A stretch of DNA of 44,650 bases from Methylibium sp. GTDB taxonomy: Bacteria > Pseudomonadota > Gammaproteobacteria > Burkholderiales > Burkholderiaceae_C. Of the stretch, positions 9,341-18,250 are shown one piece after another (position 1 is the first letter of the stretch; each line of letters begins with the position of its first letter). The stretch covers positions 71,498 through 116,147 of the forward strand of contig NZ_JACDCW010000002.1 of assembly GCF_013817345.1 (NCBI RefSeq), given 5' to 3'. The position numbers and the translations under genes are program-made. The notes beneath the pieces were generated by a model. The model saw only the letters and a list, made by a program, of their open reading frames with translations. It was not told where the DNA came from and made no database searches.

Positions 9341-11779
9341 ATGAAGTGGATCAAGTGGGGCCTGGCCTCGCTGCTGGGGCTGTTGCTGGCCGCGGCGGCG
9401 GCGTTTGCCGTGTACCGGCACCTCGCCTTGCCGGTCACCGAGGGCCGCCTGGTGGTGAGCGGCTTGCGCGAAGGCCTCACGATCGAGCGCGACCGGCACG
9501 GCATCCCGACCATTCGCGCCGGCTCCGTTGAGGACGCCTGGTTCGGCCTGGGCTTCGCCCATGCGCAGGACCGGCTGTGGCAATTGGACACGCACAAGCG
9601 CACGGGTGCCGGACGGCTGGCCGAGGCCTTCGGCCCGCCCGCGCTCGAGGCCGACAAGTTCCTGCGTGCGCTCGGCGTGCGCCGCAGCGCGGAGCAGCAG
9701 TGGGCGCAGGCGAGCCTGGCCGTGCGCGCCATGCTGAGCGCCTATGCCGCCGGCATCAACGCCTACCTGGCGGACCATGTGAGGGCGCTTCCGCCCGAGT
9801 TCCTGCTGCTCGGCTTGAAGCCCGAGGCCTGGAGCCCCGTTGACAGCCTGGCGTGGTCGATCATGATGGCCTGGGACATGGGCGGCAACTCGGGCAGCGA
9901 GTTGCTGCGCATGCGGCTGGCGCTGAACATGCCGGTCGAACGCATCCAGCAGCTGCTGCCGCCGTATCCGGGCGACGAGCCGCTGACCACCAGCGACTAT
10001 GCGGCGCTGTACCGGCACCTCGGCGTGGCCGGCCCGAAGCCCATGGCGGTTCGCGACACTGCGGCGGCCAAACCGCTGCCGTGGCAGATCGAGGCGGGCG
10101 TCGAAGGCACGGGTTCGAACAGCTGGGCGGTGGCCGGCTCGCGCAGCGTGACCGGCCAGCCGCTGCTCGCCAACGATCCGCACCTCAAGCTCAGCGCGCC
10201 GGCGCTGTGGTATTTTGCGCGGCTCGAGGCGCCCGGCTTTCGTGTAGCCGGCGCCACCATGCCGGGGCTGCCGGTGGTGGTGCTGGGTCAGAACGACCAT
10301 GTGGCGTGGGGCTTCACCAACACGGGGCCCGATGTGCAGGATCTCTACCTCGAACGCGTCGACGAGCGCAACGAGGATCGCTACGAGACTCCCGAAAGCT
10401 GGGCCCGCTTCGAGCGGGTTCTCGAGACGATCAAGGTCAAGGGTGCCGCCGATGTGAGCTTCACCGCGCGGCGAAGCCGTCACGGCCCGGTGATCTCCGA
10501 TGCCGGCGGCCCGACCGAAGGGCTCACGGGCACGCCCGGCGCGGCGCGCTACGCGGTTGCGCTGCGCTGGACGGCCCTCGACGCCGATGCTTCCAGCACG
10601 CTCGATGCCGTCCTGGCCTTCAACCGGGCGCGCTCGGTCGACGAATTGATCGAGGCCTCGGCCGCGTACGTCGCGCCGATGCAAAACATCGTGGTCGCCG
10701 ACGCCGAACGCATCGCCATGGTCGCCGCGGGCCGCGTGCCGCTGCGCCGCCCCGACAACGACCTCAAGGGCCTGAGCCCGGCGCCCGGCTGGGACTCCCG
10801 GTACGACTGGGCCGGCTTCGTGCCGGCCGGCGAGACGCCGCGCGAACGGGCGCCCGCGCGCGGCTGGATCGCCACGGCCAACCAGCGCATCCACGGCCCG
10901 CAATACCCGCACTTCATCACCAGCGAATGGGCGTGGCCGTACCGGCAGCAGCGCATCGAGCGGCTGCTCGATGTGAGCCCCTTGCACAGCCTGGACAGCC
11001 TGGCGGCGATCCAGGCCGACGTGTTGTCGCCCGCCGCGCTGACCCTTCTGCCGGTGCTGCGCCGGGCGCAATCGAGCCATCCGCTGGCCGAGCGGGTGCA
11101 ACGTGAGCTCGCCACTTTCGACGGCACCATGGCCGCCGATCGAACGGAGCCGCTCGTGCTGTGGGCCTGGGTCCGGCAGCTCACACGCGGTGTGTTTGCC
11201 GACGATCTGGGGCCGGCGCTGTTCGATCGCGAGCTCGAGAAGCGAGGTTTTCGAGAAGGTCTCGAAGCGGTGCTGAGCCGCGACGACGGTTACTGGTGCG
11301 ACGATCGCCGCACGCCCGGCCGCGAAAACTGCACCCAGCAGGTCGACGCTGCGCTCGACCGGGCGCTCGACGAGTTGCAGGCTCGCTTCGGTGCCGATCC
11401 GGCCGCCTGGCGCTGGGGCGACGCACACATCGCACGCGCCGAGCACCGCCCGTTCAGCAACGTACCCCTGCTGTCGCGCTGGTTCGAGTTGCGCACGCCG
11501 GTGGGCGGCGACACCCACACCGTCAACGTCTCGCGCGTGGGCCTGCGGCCCGACGCCGTCACCGGCGAGCTCTACCTCGACGAGCACGGCCCGAGCCTGC
11601 GTGCGCTCTACGACCTGGGCGACCGGGCCAAGTCCCGGTTCATCCACTCGAGCGGGCAGAGCGGTCTGGCCTTCAGTGGCGACTACCGCAGCTTTGTCGA
11701 ACGCTGGGCAGGCGGTGAGTATTTGCCGGTGTGGGGCGACGGCAAGCCGGGGCGGGTGCTCCAACTAGTGCCGAACTGA
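9341..11779 (+). CDS. Penicillin acylase family protein (Ntn hydrolase)
   Basis: Autoprocessing N-terminal-nucleophile amidohydrolase of the penicillin G acylase/AHL acylase family, 812 residues. A hydrophobic N-terminal segment (about residues 4-27) acts as signal or anchor, placing it in the periplasm. The alpha chain has ERDRHGIPTIRA and GFAHAQDRLWQ. The spacer ends at EGTGSNSW, where Ser259 would become the new beta-chain N-terminus and nucleophile; LLANDPHL follows as expected. The substrate may be a beta-lactam side chain, an acyl-homoserine lactone or another N-acyl compound; sequence alone does not decide. No strong Shine-Dalgarno is visible. It stands alone, 92 nt after DUF1993. Confidence 0.93.
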   Translation: MKWIKWGLASLLGLLLAAAAAFAVYRHLALPVTEGRLVVSGLREGLTIERDRHGIPTIRAGSVEDAWFGLGFAHAQDRLWQLDTHKRTGAGRLAEAFGPPALEADKFLRALGVRRSAEQQWAQASLAVRAMLSAYAAGINAYLADHVRALPPEFLLLGLKPEAWSPVDSLAWSIMMAWDMGGNSGSELLRMRLALNMPVERIQQLLPPYPGDEPLTTSDYAALYRHLGVAGPKPMAVRDTAAAKPLPWQIEAGVEGTGSNSWAVAGSRSVTGQPLLANDPHLKLSAPALWYFARLEAPGFRVAGATMPGLPVVVLGQNDHVAWGFTNTGPDVQDLYLERVDERNEDRYETPESWARFERVLETIKVKGAADVSFTARRSRHGPVISDAGGPTEGLTGTPGAARYAVALRWTALDADASSTLDAVLAFNRARSVDELIEASAAYVAPMQNIVVADAERIAMVAAGRVPLRRPDNDLKGLSPAPGWDSRYDWAGFVPAGETPRERAPARGWIATANQRIHGPQYPHFITSEWAWPYRQQRIERLLDVSPLHSLDSLAAIQADVLSPAALTLLPVLRRAQSSHPLAERVQRELATFDGTMAADRTEPLVLWAWVRQLTRGVFADDLGPALFDRELEKRGFREGLEAVLSRDDGYWCDDRRTPGRENCTQQVDAALDRALDELQARFGADPAAWRWGDAHIARAEHRPFSNVPLLSRWFELRTPVGGDTHTVNVSRVGLRPDAVTGELYLDEHGPSLRALYDLGDRAKSRFIHSSGQSGLAFSGDYRSFVERWAGGEYLPVWGDGKPGRVLQLVPN

Positions 11780-11808
11780 GGACCTGTCGACGCTGCGGGA
11801 AGGCTCGC

Positions 11809-11833
11809 GCCCGGCCCGCCGCCCCCGCCGGGC
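11809..11833 (+). terminator. GC-rich hairpin after the penicillin acylase gene
   Basis: Perfect 7-bp arms GCCCGGC and GCCGGGC flank an 11-nt loop, beginning 30 nt after the acylase stop. There is no T-run, so intrinsic termination is uncertain. The rest of the 220-nt gap to the next gene shows nothing recognisable apart from its ribosome binding site. Confidence 0.3.
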
Positions 11834-11999
11834 GGTCGCCAACGTTGCAACGCGCCAACGGCACCGACCGGCGGTTGCGCAGATATGCACAGGCGGGGCT
11901 TCGGCAGTGCAGGGCGGCTGCGCCGACCCTCAAGCCTAGCCCCGACCAGACCGACATTCCAGGAAGGCCGGCTTTGCTGCTGCCCTTACTGGAGAAACG

Positions 12000-12314
12000 A
12001 TGAAGGTTGAAACCGGCAGTCCGGACACCACGGCGCTGCGAGCACAACTGATGGCGGCGGACCCGATGCAACGCGCCATGGCGCTGCACGCGATCGAGCT
12101 CGAGCTGAAGGGAGGCCACGCTGCACCGTCTCGGGCGTTCGCCAAGGAAGTCGAACACTTCACCGCCCGTGGCATCCCGTTCTATGCGCCGCAGGACCGT
12201 CATTTCCGCGACTGGGTCACGCGTGCGGTGTCGTATTGGGAGAAGCTGCGCAGCGGCTCCGCACAAGCGATGAGCAGCGCTGCTGAACGCGAGGCGGTTC
12301 GAGCACCCGTCTAG
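12000..12314 (+). CDS. Conserved hypothetical small protein
   Basis: I do not recognise this 104-residue protein. Its reality is supported by GGAGAAACG directly before the ATG at 12000 and by a protein-like composition: a predicted helical first half (DPMQRAMALHAIELELKGG), a central ARGIPFYAPQDRHFRDWV and a helical end (VSYWEKLRSGSA). There is no signal peptide or membrane segment, so it is probably cytoplasmic. It stands alone between the acylase and the convergent FMN reductase gene, whose stop is 51 nt away. The function is unknown. Confidence 0.7.
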   Translation: MKVETGSPDTTALRAQLMAADPMQRAMALHAIELELKGGHAAPSRAFAKEVEHFTARGIPFYAPQDRHFRDWVTRAVSYWEKLRSGSAQAMSSAAEREAVRAPV

Positions 12315-12365
12315 TACGGCGGGCGTTGCCGCTCTCGCGTGCGCGCCGGGCAATGCATGACCTGT

Positions 12366-12917
12366 TCAAGCCGAGTGCGCCTTTACCCAGGCGACATAGC
12401 GGTTCATCCAGTCCTGCAGGAACTTCCGGCTGTCGGGGCCGACGTTCCCGTCCGGGTCGAACAATCCTTCCTTCGCCTGGAGGAAGGCTTCGGGCTGGCC
12501 GAGCGTTGGCATGTCGAGGTAGGCGAGGATGATGCGCAAGTGCTGTTGCGCCACCGCCGTGCCGATCGCGCCGACCGAAACCCCCAGCACACCGGCGGGC
12601 TTGCCCGCCCAGGCGCTTTGCCCGTACGGACGCGAAGCATGATCGATCGCGTTCTTGAGCACACCCGGGATCGAACGGTTGTATTCGGCCGTGACGAACA
12701 AGACGCCGCATGCCGCCTTGATGTCACCTTTCAGTCGCTTGACCGACTCGGCCGGATTCGCGTCGTCGTCCTGGTTGTAAAGGGGCAGGTCGTCGATCCG
12801 CAATTGCTTGAAGGAAAACTCCGTGGGCGCCAGCTTTGCGATGGCCGTGGCCAGCTTGCGGTTGAAGGAATCGCGCCGGAGGCTGCCGACCATCACGGCA
12901 ATCGGGTACTGGCTCAT
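12366..12917 (-). CDS. NAD(P)H-dependent FMN reductase (chromate reductase/YieF-like)
   Basis: Flavodoxin-fold oxidoreductase of 183 residues that transfers electrons from NAD(P)H through FMN, in relatives to quinones, chromate or azo compounds. GSLRRDSFNRKLA near residues 10-22 binds FMN phosphate, and EYNRSIPGVLKNAIDH is the family signature. The start at 12917 (MSQYPIAVMVG) was chosen because CAGGAGA lies about 7 nt upstream; a start 24 nt earlier is possible. It belongs to the same superfamily as the ArsH further right but lacks ArsH's N-terminal part and is not close to it, so a role in arsenic metabolism should not be assumed. Confidence 0.9.
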   Translation of the reverse strand: MSQYPIAVMVGSLRRDSFNRKLATAIAKLAPTEFSFKQLRIDDLPLYNQDDDANPAESVKRLKGDIKAACGVLFVTAEYNRSIPGVLKNAIDHASRPYGQSAWAGKPAGVLGVSVGAIGTAVAQQHLRIILAYLDMPTLGQPEAFLQAKEGLFDPDGNVGPDSRKFLQDWMNRYVAWVKAHSA

Positions 12918-13003
12918 GTCGTCTCCTGGGGGTGCAAACACGTTCGAAGACGCGGCTCGTTGCCGCTGCCCGGTTGGTTCGCATCATCCGCTGCCAGGTC
13001 ACT

Positions 13004-14200
13004 TCAACATGCCGAAGGGGTCTCCATGGCATGCAGCCGCATGCCCGTCTCATCCAGGGTGAACGTGCGGGCGCGACCTTGAGCCTTGGCGCGGTACAGC
13101 GTCGCGTCCGCGCGTGCGAGCATCGCCTGCAAGCTGTCGTCGAACGCGGTGCGCATGGCGATGCCGGCGCTGTAGCTCAACGCAAAACCGAGTTCGCGGG
13201 AGGCGGCGTCGGTCAAGCGCTCGCGCAAGCGCCGGTCGAAAGCGTTCGCGGCAGCGCTGTCGGCGTGGTTCATCAACACGCAGAACTCCTCGCCGCCATA
13301 GCGGCCCACGACATCGCCGGTGCGGGCCGTGGCCAGCAGCGAGTTGGCGACGAGTCGAAGTGCACGGTCGCCAGCTTCGTGGCCGAGCTTGTCGTTGATC
13401 TGTTTGAAGTGGTCCAGGTCGATCATCACGACGGCCAGCGGATGGTCGTAGCGCACGCTGACGGCCAGCTCGATATTCGCCTTGGCAAGCCAGGCCCGTC
13501 GATTGAACACGCCGGTCAGGCCGTCCAGGGAAGCCAGACGCTCGAGCGCGAGAGCGGCTTCGTCACGGTGCGCGAGCAAGATGCCCACGAGCGACAGCAC
13601 GCTGGTCGCATTTGCAACGATCGCAAACGCATAGTTCACGGGGTGCGGCGACAAAAAGCTCGGATACGACTCGGTGAAGAACGCACCCAGCAAGCCTCGC
13701 CAGGCCGTGACCACCATCTGTGCGAGCAGGCTCACGACGAGGAGCCAGCGCCATCTGCCTACGGGCACGGCCGGCGTCCGCGCAAGGGACGCGGCGACCA
13801 TTGCCATCTGCAGTGCCAGCAAGCCGTTCGCCCACCCGACCCTGAAGGGATAGCTCGAAAAGCCGAGCGCATACCCGACCGGCAGCACAACGGCGATGAG
13901 CGTTGGAATCCGAACCAGGGCAGGGCGACCACACCACAGGTCGAAGGCACCCGCGAGCAGCGCGAGCCCTCCGGCAAGACAGGCCATCGACAGTGAGGAA
14001 AGAAGACGATCTGCCCACGCACCGCTTTCCACCAAACCGGAAAGGAGCAGCAGCACCCATCCGAGCGCCTGCAGAACGACTCCCGCCTGTGCTCGTTGCG
14101 CCGCCGCGTTCACCTTGCCCATCACTGCAGGCAGCGCGGCCGCCATGGTGACGAGGCTGACGGTCAAAGCCAAAAGCAGAAACGCAATGTCGTTAGGCAT
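13004..14200 (-). CDS. Membrane-bound diguanylate cyclase (GGDEF)
   Basis: Makes cyclic di-GMP from two GTP. The N-terminal half of the 398 residues has about six hydrophobic segments (beginning AFLLLALTVSLVTMAAAL) without a recognised sensor domain. The GGDEF domain starts near residue 215 (LDGLTGVFNRRAWL), includes DHFKQINDKLGHEAGD, and has the active signature GGEEF at residues 302-306. RTGD five residues before it fits the RxxD inhibitory I-site, so product inhibition is expected. There is no EAL domain. The start MPNDIAF at 14200 puts the first helix at the N-terminus; the open frame extends 168 nt further without membrane character. No good Shine-Dalgarno is visible, so the start is the least certain part. 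Confidence 0.9.
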   Translation of the reverse strand: MPNDIAFLLLALTVSLVTMAAALPAVMGKVNAAAQRAQAGVVLQALGWVLLLLSGLVESGAWADRLLSSLSMACLAGGLALLAGAFDLWCGRPALVRIPTLIAVVLPVGYALGFSSYPFRVGWANGLLALQMAMVAASLARTPAVPVGRWRWLLVVSLLAQMVVTAWRGLLGAFFTESYPSFLSPHPVNYAFAIVANATSVLSLVGILLAHRDEAALALERLASLDGLTGVFNRRAWLAKANIELAVSVRYDHPLAVVMIDLDHFKQINDKLGHEAGDRALRLVANSLLATARTGDVVGRYGGEEFCVLMNHADSAAANAFDRRLRERLTDAASRELGFALSYSAGIAMRTAFDDSLQAMLARADATLYRAKAQGRARTFTLDETGMRLHAMETPSAC

Positions 14201-14390
14201 AGAGAGTCGACTGGGACGCAGACACGCCGTGGGGACGGCCGCGAGATTCTGCGGTAGTCGACAGGCCGGCGTCTCTGCAATCGCTGCGGTTCGGCCAGAA
14301 GTCGCCGGAAAATTCTTCAGGCCTAACGCAGAGATGTGAATGCTGGAGCGCCCGACAGCATGAAGCACGCCAGATCAGCGAAACGCTCTA

Positions 14391-14414
14391 ACAGTTTACA
14401 TAATATACATTAGC
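14391..14414. promoter_or_regulatory. AT-rich segment with ATGTA direct repeat, possible promoter
   Basis: A 24-nt AT-rich island in an otherwise GC-rich window contains TTTACA and overlapping TATACAT-like elements; on the minus strand ATGTA-TATT-ATGTA is a short direct repeat. It lies 191 nt upstream of the GGDEF start and about 40 nt upstream of the pseudogene remnant, and could be a promoter for either. No clean -35/-10 pair can be assigned. Confidence 0.3.
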
Positions 14415-14450
14415 GCGGTTCAGTGAAGCCGCCGGTCGGGCCTTTCTCCT

Positions 14451-14577
14451 ATGAGATTCAGGCCGTACAGCCTCGCCGCAGCGCCCCGGACGCTGCCAAT
14501 TTGGCAGTGCCTGATGGACGACCTCGGCAACCCGCCGGCACCTTACATCGCGTGGGTGCTGGGAGTTGGCGTGGCTC
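14451..14577 (+). pseudogene. Probable 5' remnant of a small HTH-type gene
   Basis: The open frame from the ATG at 14451 reads MRFRPYSLAAAPRTLPIWQC then LMDDLGNPPAPYIAWVLGV. This resembles the beginning of short Burkholderiales proteins in which DDLGNP and LGV lead into a helix-turn-helix (xxRTVYRW). Here the similarity stops after LGV, and the frame runs on as arginine-rich antisense of the neighbouring formyltransferase gene. I infer that the 3' part was lost when the formyltransferase block was joined here. The resemblance is from memory. This segment sits inside the 386-nt gap 14201-14586, which otherwise holds only the AT-rich island and a palindrome. Confidence 0.4.
14493..14507. promoter_or_regulatory. 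15-bp perfect palindrome CTGCCAA-T-TTGGCAG
   Basis: Perfect 7-bp arms around a single base, 80 nt past the 3' end of the formyltransferase gene. It has no T-run, so it looks more like an operator than a terminator, but it falls inside the remnant frame and may simply be chance coding sequence. Confidence 0.25.
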
Positions 14578-14586
14578 GGCCGAACT

Positions 14587-15519
14587 TCAGGTGCCGAGCA
14601 AGGTGCCTTTGGCCAATCCGTTGGTGCGAGCGAATTCGCCGCCGGCCAACTTCTTGCCGTCCTCGCCGCGCGCTCGCAACACTTCGATGACGCCGCCTTG
14701 CGCCGTCACCTTGAAGCTGGCCTCGGTGACTTCAGACACTTCACCGATCTTTCCCGCCACATCGGCGAAACGGCGGAACAAGTGCTTGCGTGCATCGAAG
14801 ATCTGCACCTTCTTGCCGTTCAGCGTGGTCCAGGCACCGGGGGCGGGATTGGTGCCGCGGATCAGGTTGTAGATGAAATCAACGTGGTTCGACCAGTGGA
14901 TGCGCGCCTCCGCGTCGCGGCACCAGCCTTCGTAGCTTGCCTGCGACTCGTCTTGCACCGTCTCCGTGTGTTTGCCGGCAAAGACCAGATCGGCGGCTTC
15001 GAGCATCGCCTTCACGCCCATCGGGGACAGCTTGTTGAAATAGACCTCGCCGATGGTTTCGTCCGGACCGATGTCGCAGGTTTTCTGCAGGATCAGCGGG
15101 CCCTCGTCGAGGCCCTCGGTCGGACGAAAGATGCTCAGGCCGCCTCGGGTATCGCCGCGGATGATCGGCCAGTTGATGGACGACGGGCCCCGGTACTTCG
15201 GAAGCAACGAAGGGTGGTACTGAATGGTGCCGAGTCGCGGCAGTTGCACGAAGCTGTCCGGCGCGAACTGGAGCACGTAGGCCATCACGCCGAGATCGAC
15301 GTTCAGCGCCTTCAGCGCCTCATGGGCCTCGGGCACTTTCAATGAAGAAAACTGGAATACCTTCAGCCCGCGTTCCTCGGCCGCCGTGCGCAGCGGATCA
15401 GGCTTCGCACCTGGCTTTTCCGGCGCGCAGAACACGCCGGCCACTTCGTCGTTGCGCTCCAGAAACGCTTCCAGCACGGACTTGCCGAAATCCTGCTGCC
15501 CGATGATCGCTAACTTCAT
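14587..15519 (-). CDS. 10-formyltetrahydrofolate-dependent formyltransferase/hydrolase-like protein
   Basis: Folate-dependent formyltransferase fold, 310 residues, with a C-terminal Fmt-like barrel (from about 205: ARIHWSNHVDFIYNLIRGTNPAPGAW, split by family). The catalytic His102 in YHPSLLPKYRG and Asp138 in GLDEG are spaced as in formyltransferases. The asparagine expected two residues before the histidine (NVH in methionyl-tRNA formyltransferase) is Gln100. Together with GGLSIF and LQKTCDIGPDETI, this places it nearer the hydrolase domain of 10-formyl-THF dehydrogenase (ALDH1L1) than Fmt. It may hydrolyse 10-formyl-THF or formylate an unknown acceptor. AAAGGAA lies upstream of the ATG at 15519. 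It follows metC by 68 nt. Confidence 0.8.
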   Translation of the reverse strand: MKLAIIGQQDFGKSVLEAFLERNDEVAGVFCAPEKPGAKPDPLRTAAEERGLKVFQFSSLKVPEAHEALKALNVDLGVMAYVLQFAPDSFVQLPRLGTIQYHPSLLPKYRGPSSINWPIIRGDTRGGLSIFRPTEGLDEGPLILQKTCDIGPDETIGEVYFNKLSPMGVKAMLEAADLVFAGKHTETVQDESQASYEGWCRDAEARIHWSNHVDFIYNLIRGTNPAPGAWTTLNGKKVQIFDARKHLFRRFADVAGKIGEVSEVTEASFKVTAQGGVIEVLRARGEDGKKLAGGEFARTNGLAKGTLLGT

Positions 15520-15587
15520 GGTTCGATTCCTTTCGTGTTTCAGACCTGCGGAGTTCAAGACCGCACGATGCAATGTGTGCTTGCGGC

Positions 15588-16784
15588 TCAGGCGGTCAGT
15601 GCGGGCAAGGCCTGCTCGCAATCGGCGATCAGATCGTCTGCCGCCTCTAACCCTATCGCAAAGCGAACCAGCATGCCCTGCCCCGCCCCGGCCCCTGTGC
15701 CGCGCAGGGCGGTCAGGTCGTAGGGCACGACCAGGCTCACCGGCCCGGCCCACGAATAGCCAAGCTTGAAGAGCCGCAGCGTGTCGAGAAAGGCATCGAC
15801 CTGCGCCTGCGTGTAGCGAGCGTCGAACACCACCGAAAACAAACCCGCCGCGGCACGGCAGGCGCTCGCCCAGTGCGCGTGACCCGGAGCCCCTTCGAAA
15901 GCCGGATGCAGGATCTGCACAACCTCGCTGCGGCCGTGCCACCATGCGGCAAGCCGGCGCGCCGCGGCGTCCTGAGCGGTGTAGCGCAAGACCAGCGATG
16001 GCAGCGAGCGCAGCACGAGCTCTGCATCGTTGGCGCCGACGCCCAGCCCCAGGCGCATGTGCGTTGTTTTCAGGCGCTGGTGCAGCGCGTCGTCGCGCGT
16101 CGTCACTGAGCCCATCAGCACGTCGGCGCCGCCGGAGGCGTACTTGGTCAGCGCTTGCATGGAGATGTCGACGCCGCAATCGAAGGGCGCGAAAGCGATG
16201 CCCGCGCCCCAAGTGTTGTCGAGCGCCGTAATGACGTCGCGTGCCTTGCAGGCCGCAACCAGCCCTGCAAGGTCGGGAAACTCCATGGTCACCGAACCGG
16301 CCGCCTCGAGCCACACCAGCTTCGTCTGCGGGCCGATCATGTCGGCGAGTGCGGTGGCATCCAGGGGGTCGTAGAGGCGGTGTGCAACGCCCAGGCGCGC
16401 CAGTTCGTGTCGTGCCAGTTCGCGGCTCGGGCCATACACGTTTGCCGGCAGCAGCACTTCGTCGCCGGCGGCAAGAAGCGCCAGATCGACCAGGGCGATG
16501 GCCGCAAGCCCGCTAGGCGCAAGCAGCGTGTGCCGCCCGCCTTCGAGCGAGGCGATGCGCTCCTCGAGCGTGAAGGTGGTCGGCGTGCCGTGCAGGCCGT
16601 AGGTGTAGCCGGTCTTGTCCTGCCAACGACGCGCGCGCAGTGCAGCGGTGTCCTTGAAGATCACCGTCGAGGCCTTGAACACGCCCGGCGGCACGGCGCC
16701 GAAACCGGCAGGCGGCTGGTAACGATGATGGATCAGGCCCGTGGTCAGCCTGTCGGTTGCGCTGTCGTTGTCGCCTTCGCTCAT
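15588..16784 (-). CDS. metC: PLP-dependent cystathionine beta-lyase family protein
   Basis: Cys/Met-metabolism PLP enzyme, most like cystathionine beta-lyase, which cleaves cystathionine to homocysteine, pyruvate and ammonia. The 398 residues include TGYTYGLHGTPTTFTLEERI near the N-terminus, the cofactor-binding ALDNTWGAGIAF, and the Schiff-base Lys214 in LTKYASGG. The C-terminal KLGYSWAGPVSL matches the substrate-carboxylate binding region. The start MSEGDNDSA at 16784 lies 10 nt after the rimO stop and is preceded by GAGGCG; the longer frame upstream is a shadow of rimO. It is probably co-transcribed with rimO. A related gamma-lyase activity cannot be excluded. Confidence 0.88.
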   Translation of the reverse strand: MSEGDNDSATDRLTTGLIHHRYQPPAGFGAVPPGVFKASTVIFKDTAALRARRWQDKTGYTYGLHGTPTTFTLEERIASLEGGRHTLLAPSGLAAIALVDLALLAAGDEVLLPANVYGPSRELARHELARLGVAHRLYDPLDATALADMIGPQTKLVWLEAAGSVTMEFPDLAGLVAACKARDVITALDNTWGAGIAFAPFDCGVDISMQALTKYASGGADVLMGSVTTRDDALHQRLKTTHMRLGLGVGANDAELVLRSLPSLVLRYTAQDAAARRLAAWWHGRSEVVQILHPAFEGAPGHAHWASACRAAAGLFSVVFDARYTQAQVDAFLDTLRLFKLGYSWAGPVSLVVPYDLTALRGTGAGAGQGMLVRFAIGLEAADDLIADCEQALPALTA

Positions 16785-16794
16785 GGCCGTCGCC

Positions 16795-18210
16795 TCACAC
16801 CGGCTGCGCGACGAGGTCGTGCCCTTCGGTGCCGACGATGCGCGCCCGGGTGAACTCCCCCACACGCAGTTGCTTGGAAGCCTTGAGCGGCGGCAGCAAC
16901 CGCACCACGCCATCGATCTCCGGCGCATCGGCATAGCTGCGGCCGATGCCGCCTTTGCGGCCGAGCGCCGGTGCCGAGTCGGTCAGCACCTGCATTTCGG
17001 CGCCGACCCGTTCCCGCAACTTCGCGGCCGAGACCGCTTCGGCCACCGCCATGAAGCGCGCGCGGCGTTCCTCCCGCACCTCGGCGGGCAAGGCGCCCAG
17101 CAAGGCGTTTGCACTGGCACCTTCGACCGGCGAATAGGCGAAACAGCCGGCATGGTCGATGCGCGCCTCGCGCATGAAATCGAGCAAGTAATCGAACTCG
17201 CTTTCAGTCTCGCCCGGAAAGCCGGCGATGAAGGTCGAGCGCACGACGATCTGCGGGCAGGCCTCGCGCCAGCGCTGCAGGCGCTCGAGGTTGCGCTCGC
17301 CGCTGGCCGGGCGCTTCATGCGCTTGAGCACGTCGGGGTGAGCATGCTGAAACGGCACGTCCAGGTAGGGCAGCACGCGTCCGGCCGCCATCAACGGCAG
17401 TATCTCGTCGACGTGCGGGTACGGGTAGACGTAGTGCAACCGCACCCAGCCACCGAAGGGTTCGGCGATCTCGCCGAGCTTTTCGACCAGCTCGGTCATG
17501 CGCGTGCGCACCGGCCTGCCGTCCCAGAAGCCCGTACGGTATTTCACGTCGACGCCGTAGGCCGAGGTGTCCTGGCTGATCACCAGCAGCTCCTTCACGC
17601 CGGACTCGAACAGCGCGCGTGCTTCCGACAGCACATCGCCTATCGGCCGCGATACCAGGTCGCCACGCATGCTGGGAATGATGCAAAAGCTGCAGCGGTG
17701 GTTGCAGCCCTCGCTGATCTTGAGATAGGCGTAGTGCTTGGGCGTGAGCTTCACGCCGTAGGCCGGCACCAGATCGACGAAGGGATCGTGCGGCTTGGGC
17801 ACATGCAGGTGCACCGCATCCATGACTTCCTGCGTCGCGTGCGGTCCGGTCACGGCCAGCACCTTGGGGTGAACCTGGCGCACCAGATTGCCGGCACCGC
17901 CCTCGCCTGCCTTGGCACCCAGACAGCCGGTGACGATCACGCGGCCGTTGGCGGCCAGCGCTTCGCCGATGGTGTCCAGGCTTTCTTTCACCGCGTCGTC
18001 AATGAAGCCGCAGGTGTTGACGATCACCAGGTCGGCGCCGGCGAAGGTCTTGGACGTTGCATAGCCCTCGGCGCTAAGCTGCGTGAGGATCAGTTCCGAG
18101 TCGGTCAACGCCTTGGGACAGCCGAGCGAGACGAAACCGATCTTCGGCACGGCGGCGGACGGGGCGGGCGCAGCCGCGGCGGGCGCTTCGATCAGGGAGC
18201 TTTCGGTCAT
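16795..18210 (-). CDS. rimO: Ribosomal protein S12 methylthiotransferase RimO
   Basis: Radical-SAM enzyme with two iron-sulfur clusters that adds a methylthio group to a conserved aspartate of ribosomal protein S12. In 471 residues the N-terminal MTTase domain contributes Cys31 ([12 protein letters not shown], the RimO rather than MiaB form), Cys67 and Cys96; the radical-SAM cysteines are 169, 173 and 176 in [13 protein letters not shown] domain forms the C-terminus ([10 protein letters not shown]). The first 20 residues are Ala/Pro-rich and may be unstructured. It lies 40 nt downstream of phaR and directly upstream of metC. Confidence 0.96.
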   Translation of the reverse strand: MTESSLIEAPAAAAPAPSAAVPKIGFVSLGCPKALTDSELILTQLSAEGYATSKTFAGADLVIVNTCGFIDDAVKESLDTIGEALAANGRVIVTGCLGAKAGEGGAGNLVRQVHPKVLAVTGPHATQEVMDAVHLHVPKPHDPFVDLVPAYGVKLTPKHYAYLKISEGCNHRCSFCIIPSMRGDLVSRPIGDVLSEARALFESGVKELLVISQDTSAYGVDVKYRTGFWDGRPVRTRMTELVEKLGEIAEPFGGWVRLHYVYPYPHVDEILPLMAAGRVLPYLDVPFQHAHPDVLKRMKRPASGERNLERLQRWREACPQIVVRSTFIAGFPGETESEFDYLLDFMREARIDHAGCFAYSPVEGASANALLGALPAEVREERRARFMAVAEAVSAAKLRERVGAEMQVLTDSAPALGRKGGIGRSYADAPEIDGVVRLLPPLKASKQLRVGEFTRARIVGTEGHDLVAQPV

Positions 18211-18250
18211 GACCGCATTTTCGCCGATGCGGTGCCGGCGTGCGCCGTCG

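Noticed and set aside
12366-12917. FMN reductase considered as a second ArsH
   Set aside because: It lacks the ArsH motif [12 protein letters not shown] and the ArsH N-terminal region, and is over 10 kb from the arsenic genes.
14423-14872. 149-residue plus-strand frame over the gap and the formyltransferase gene
   Set aside because: Most of it is antisense to the formyltransferase gene; it has no ribosome binding site, and the better remnant frame is the one starting at 14451.
15520-15530. GGTTCGATTCC resembling a tRNA T-arm
   Set aside because: No matching acceptor, D or anticodon arms on either strand; it lies in the leader of the formyltransferase gene.
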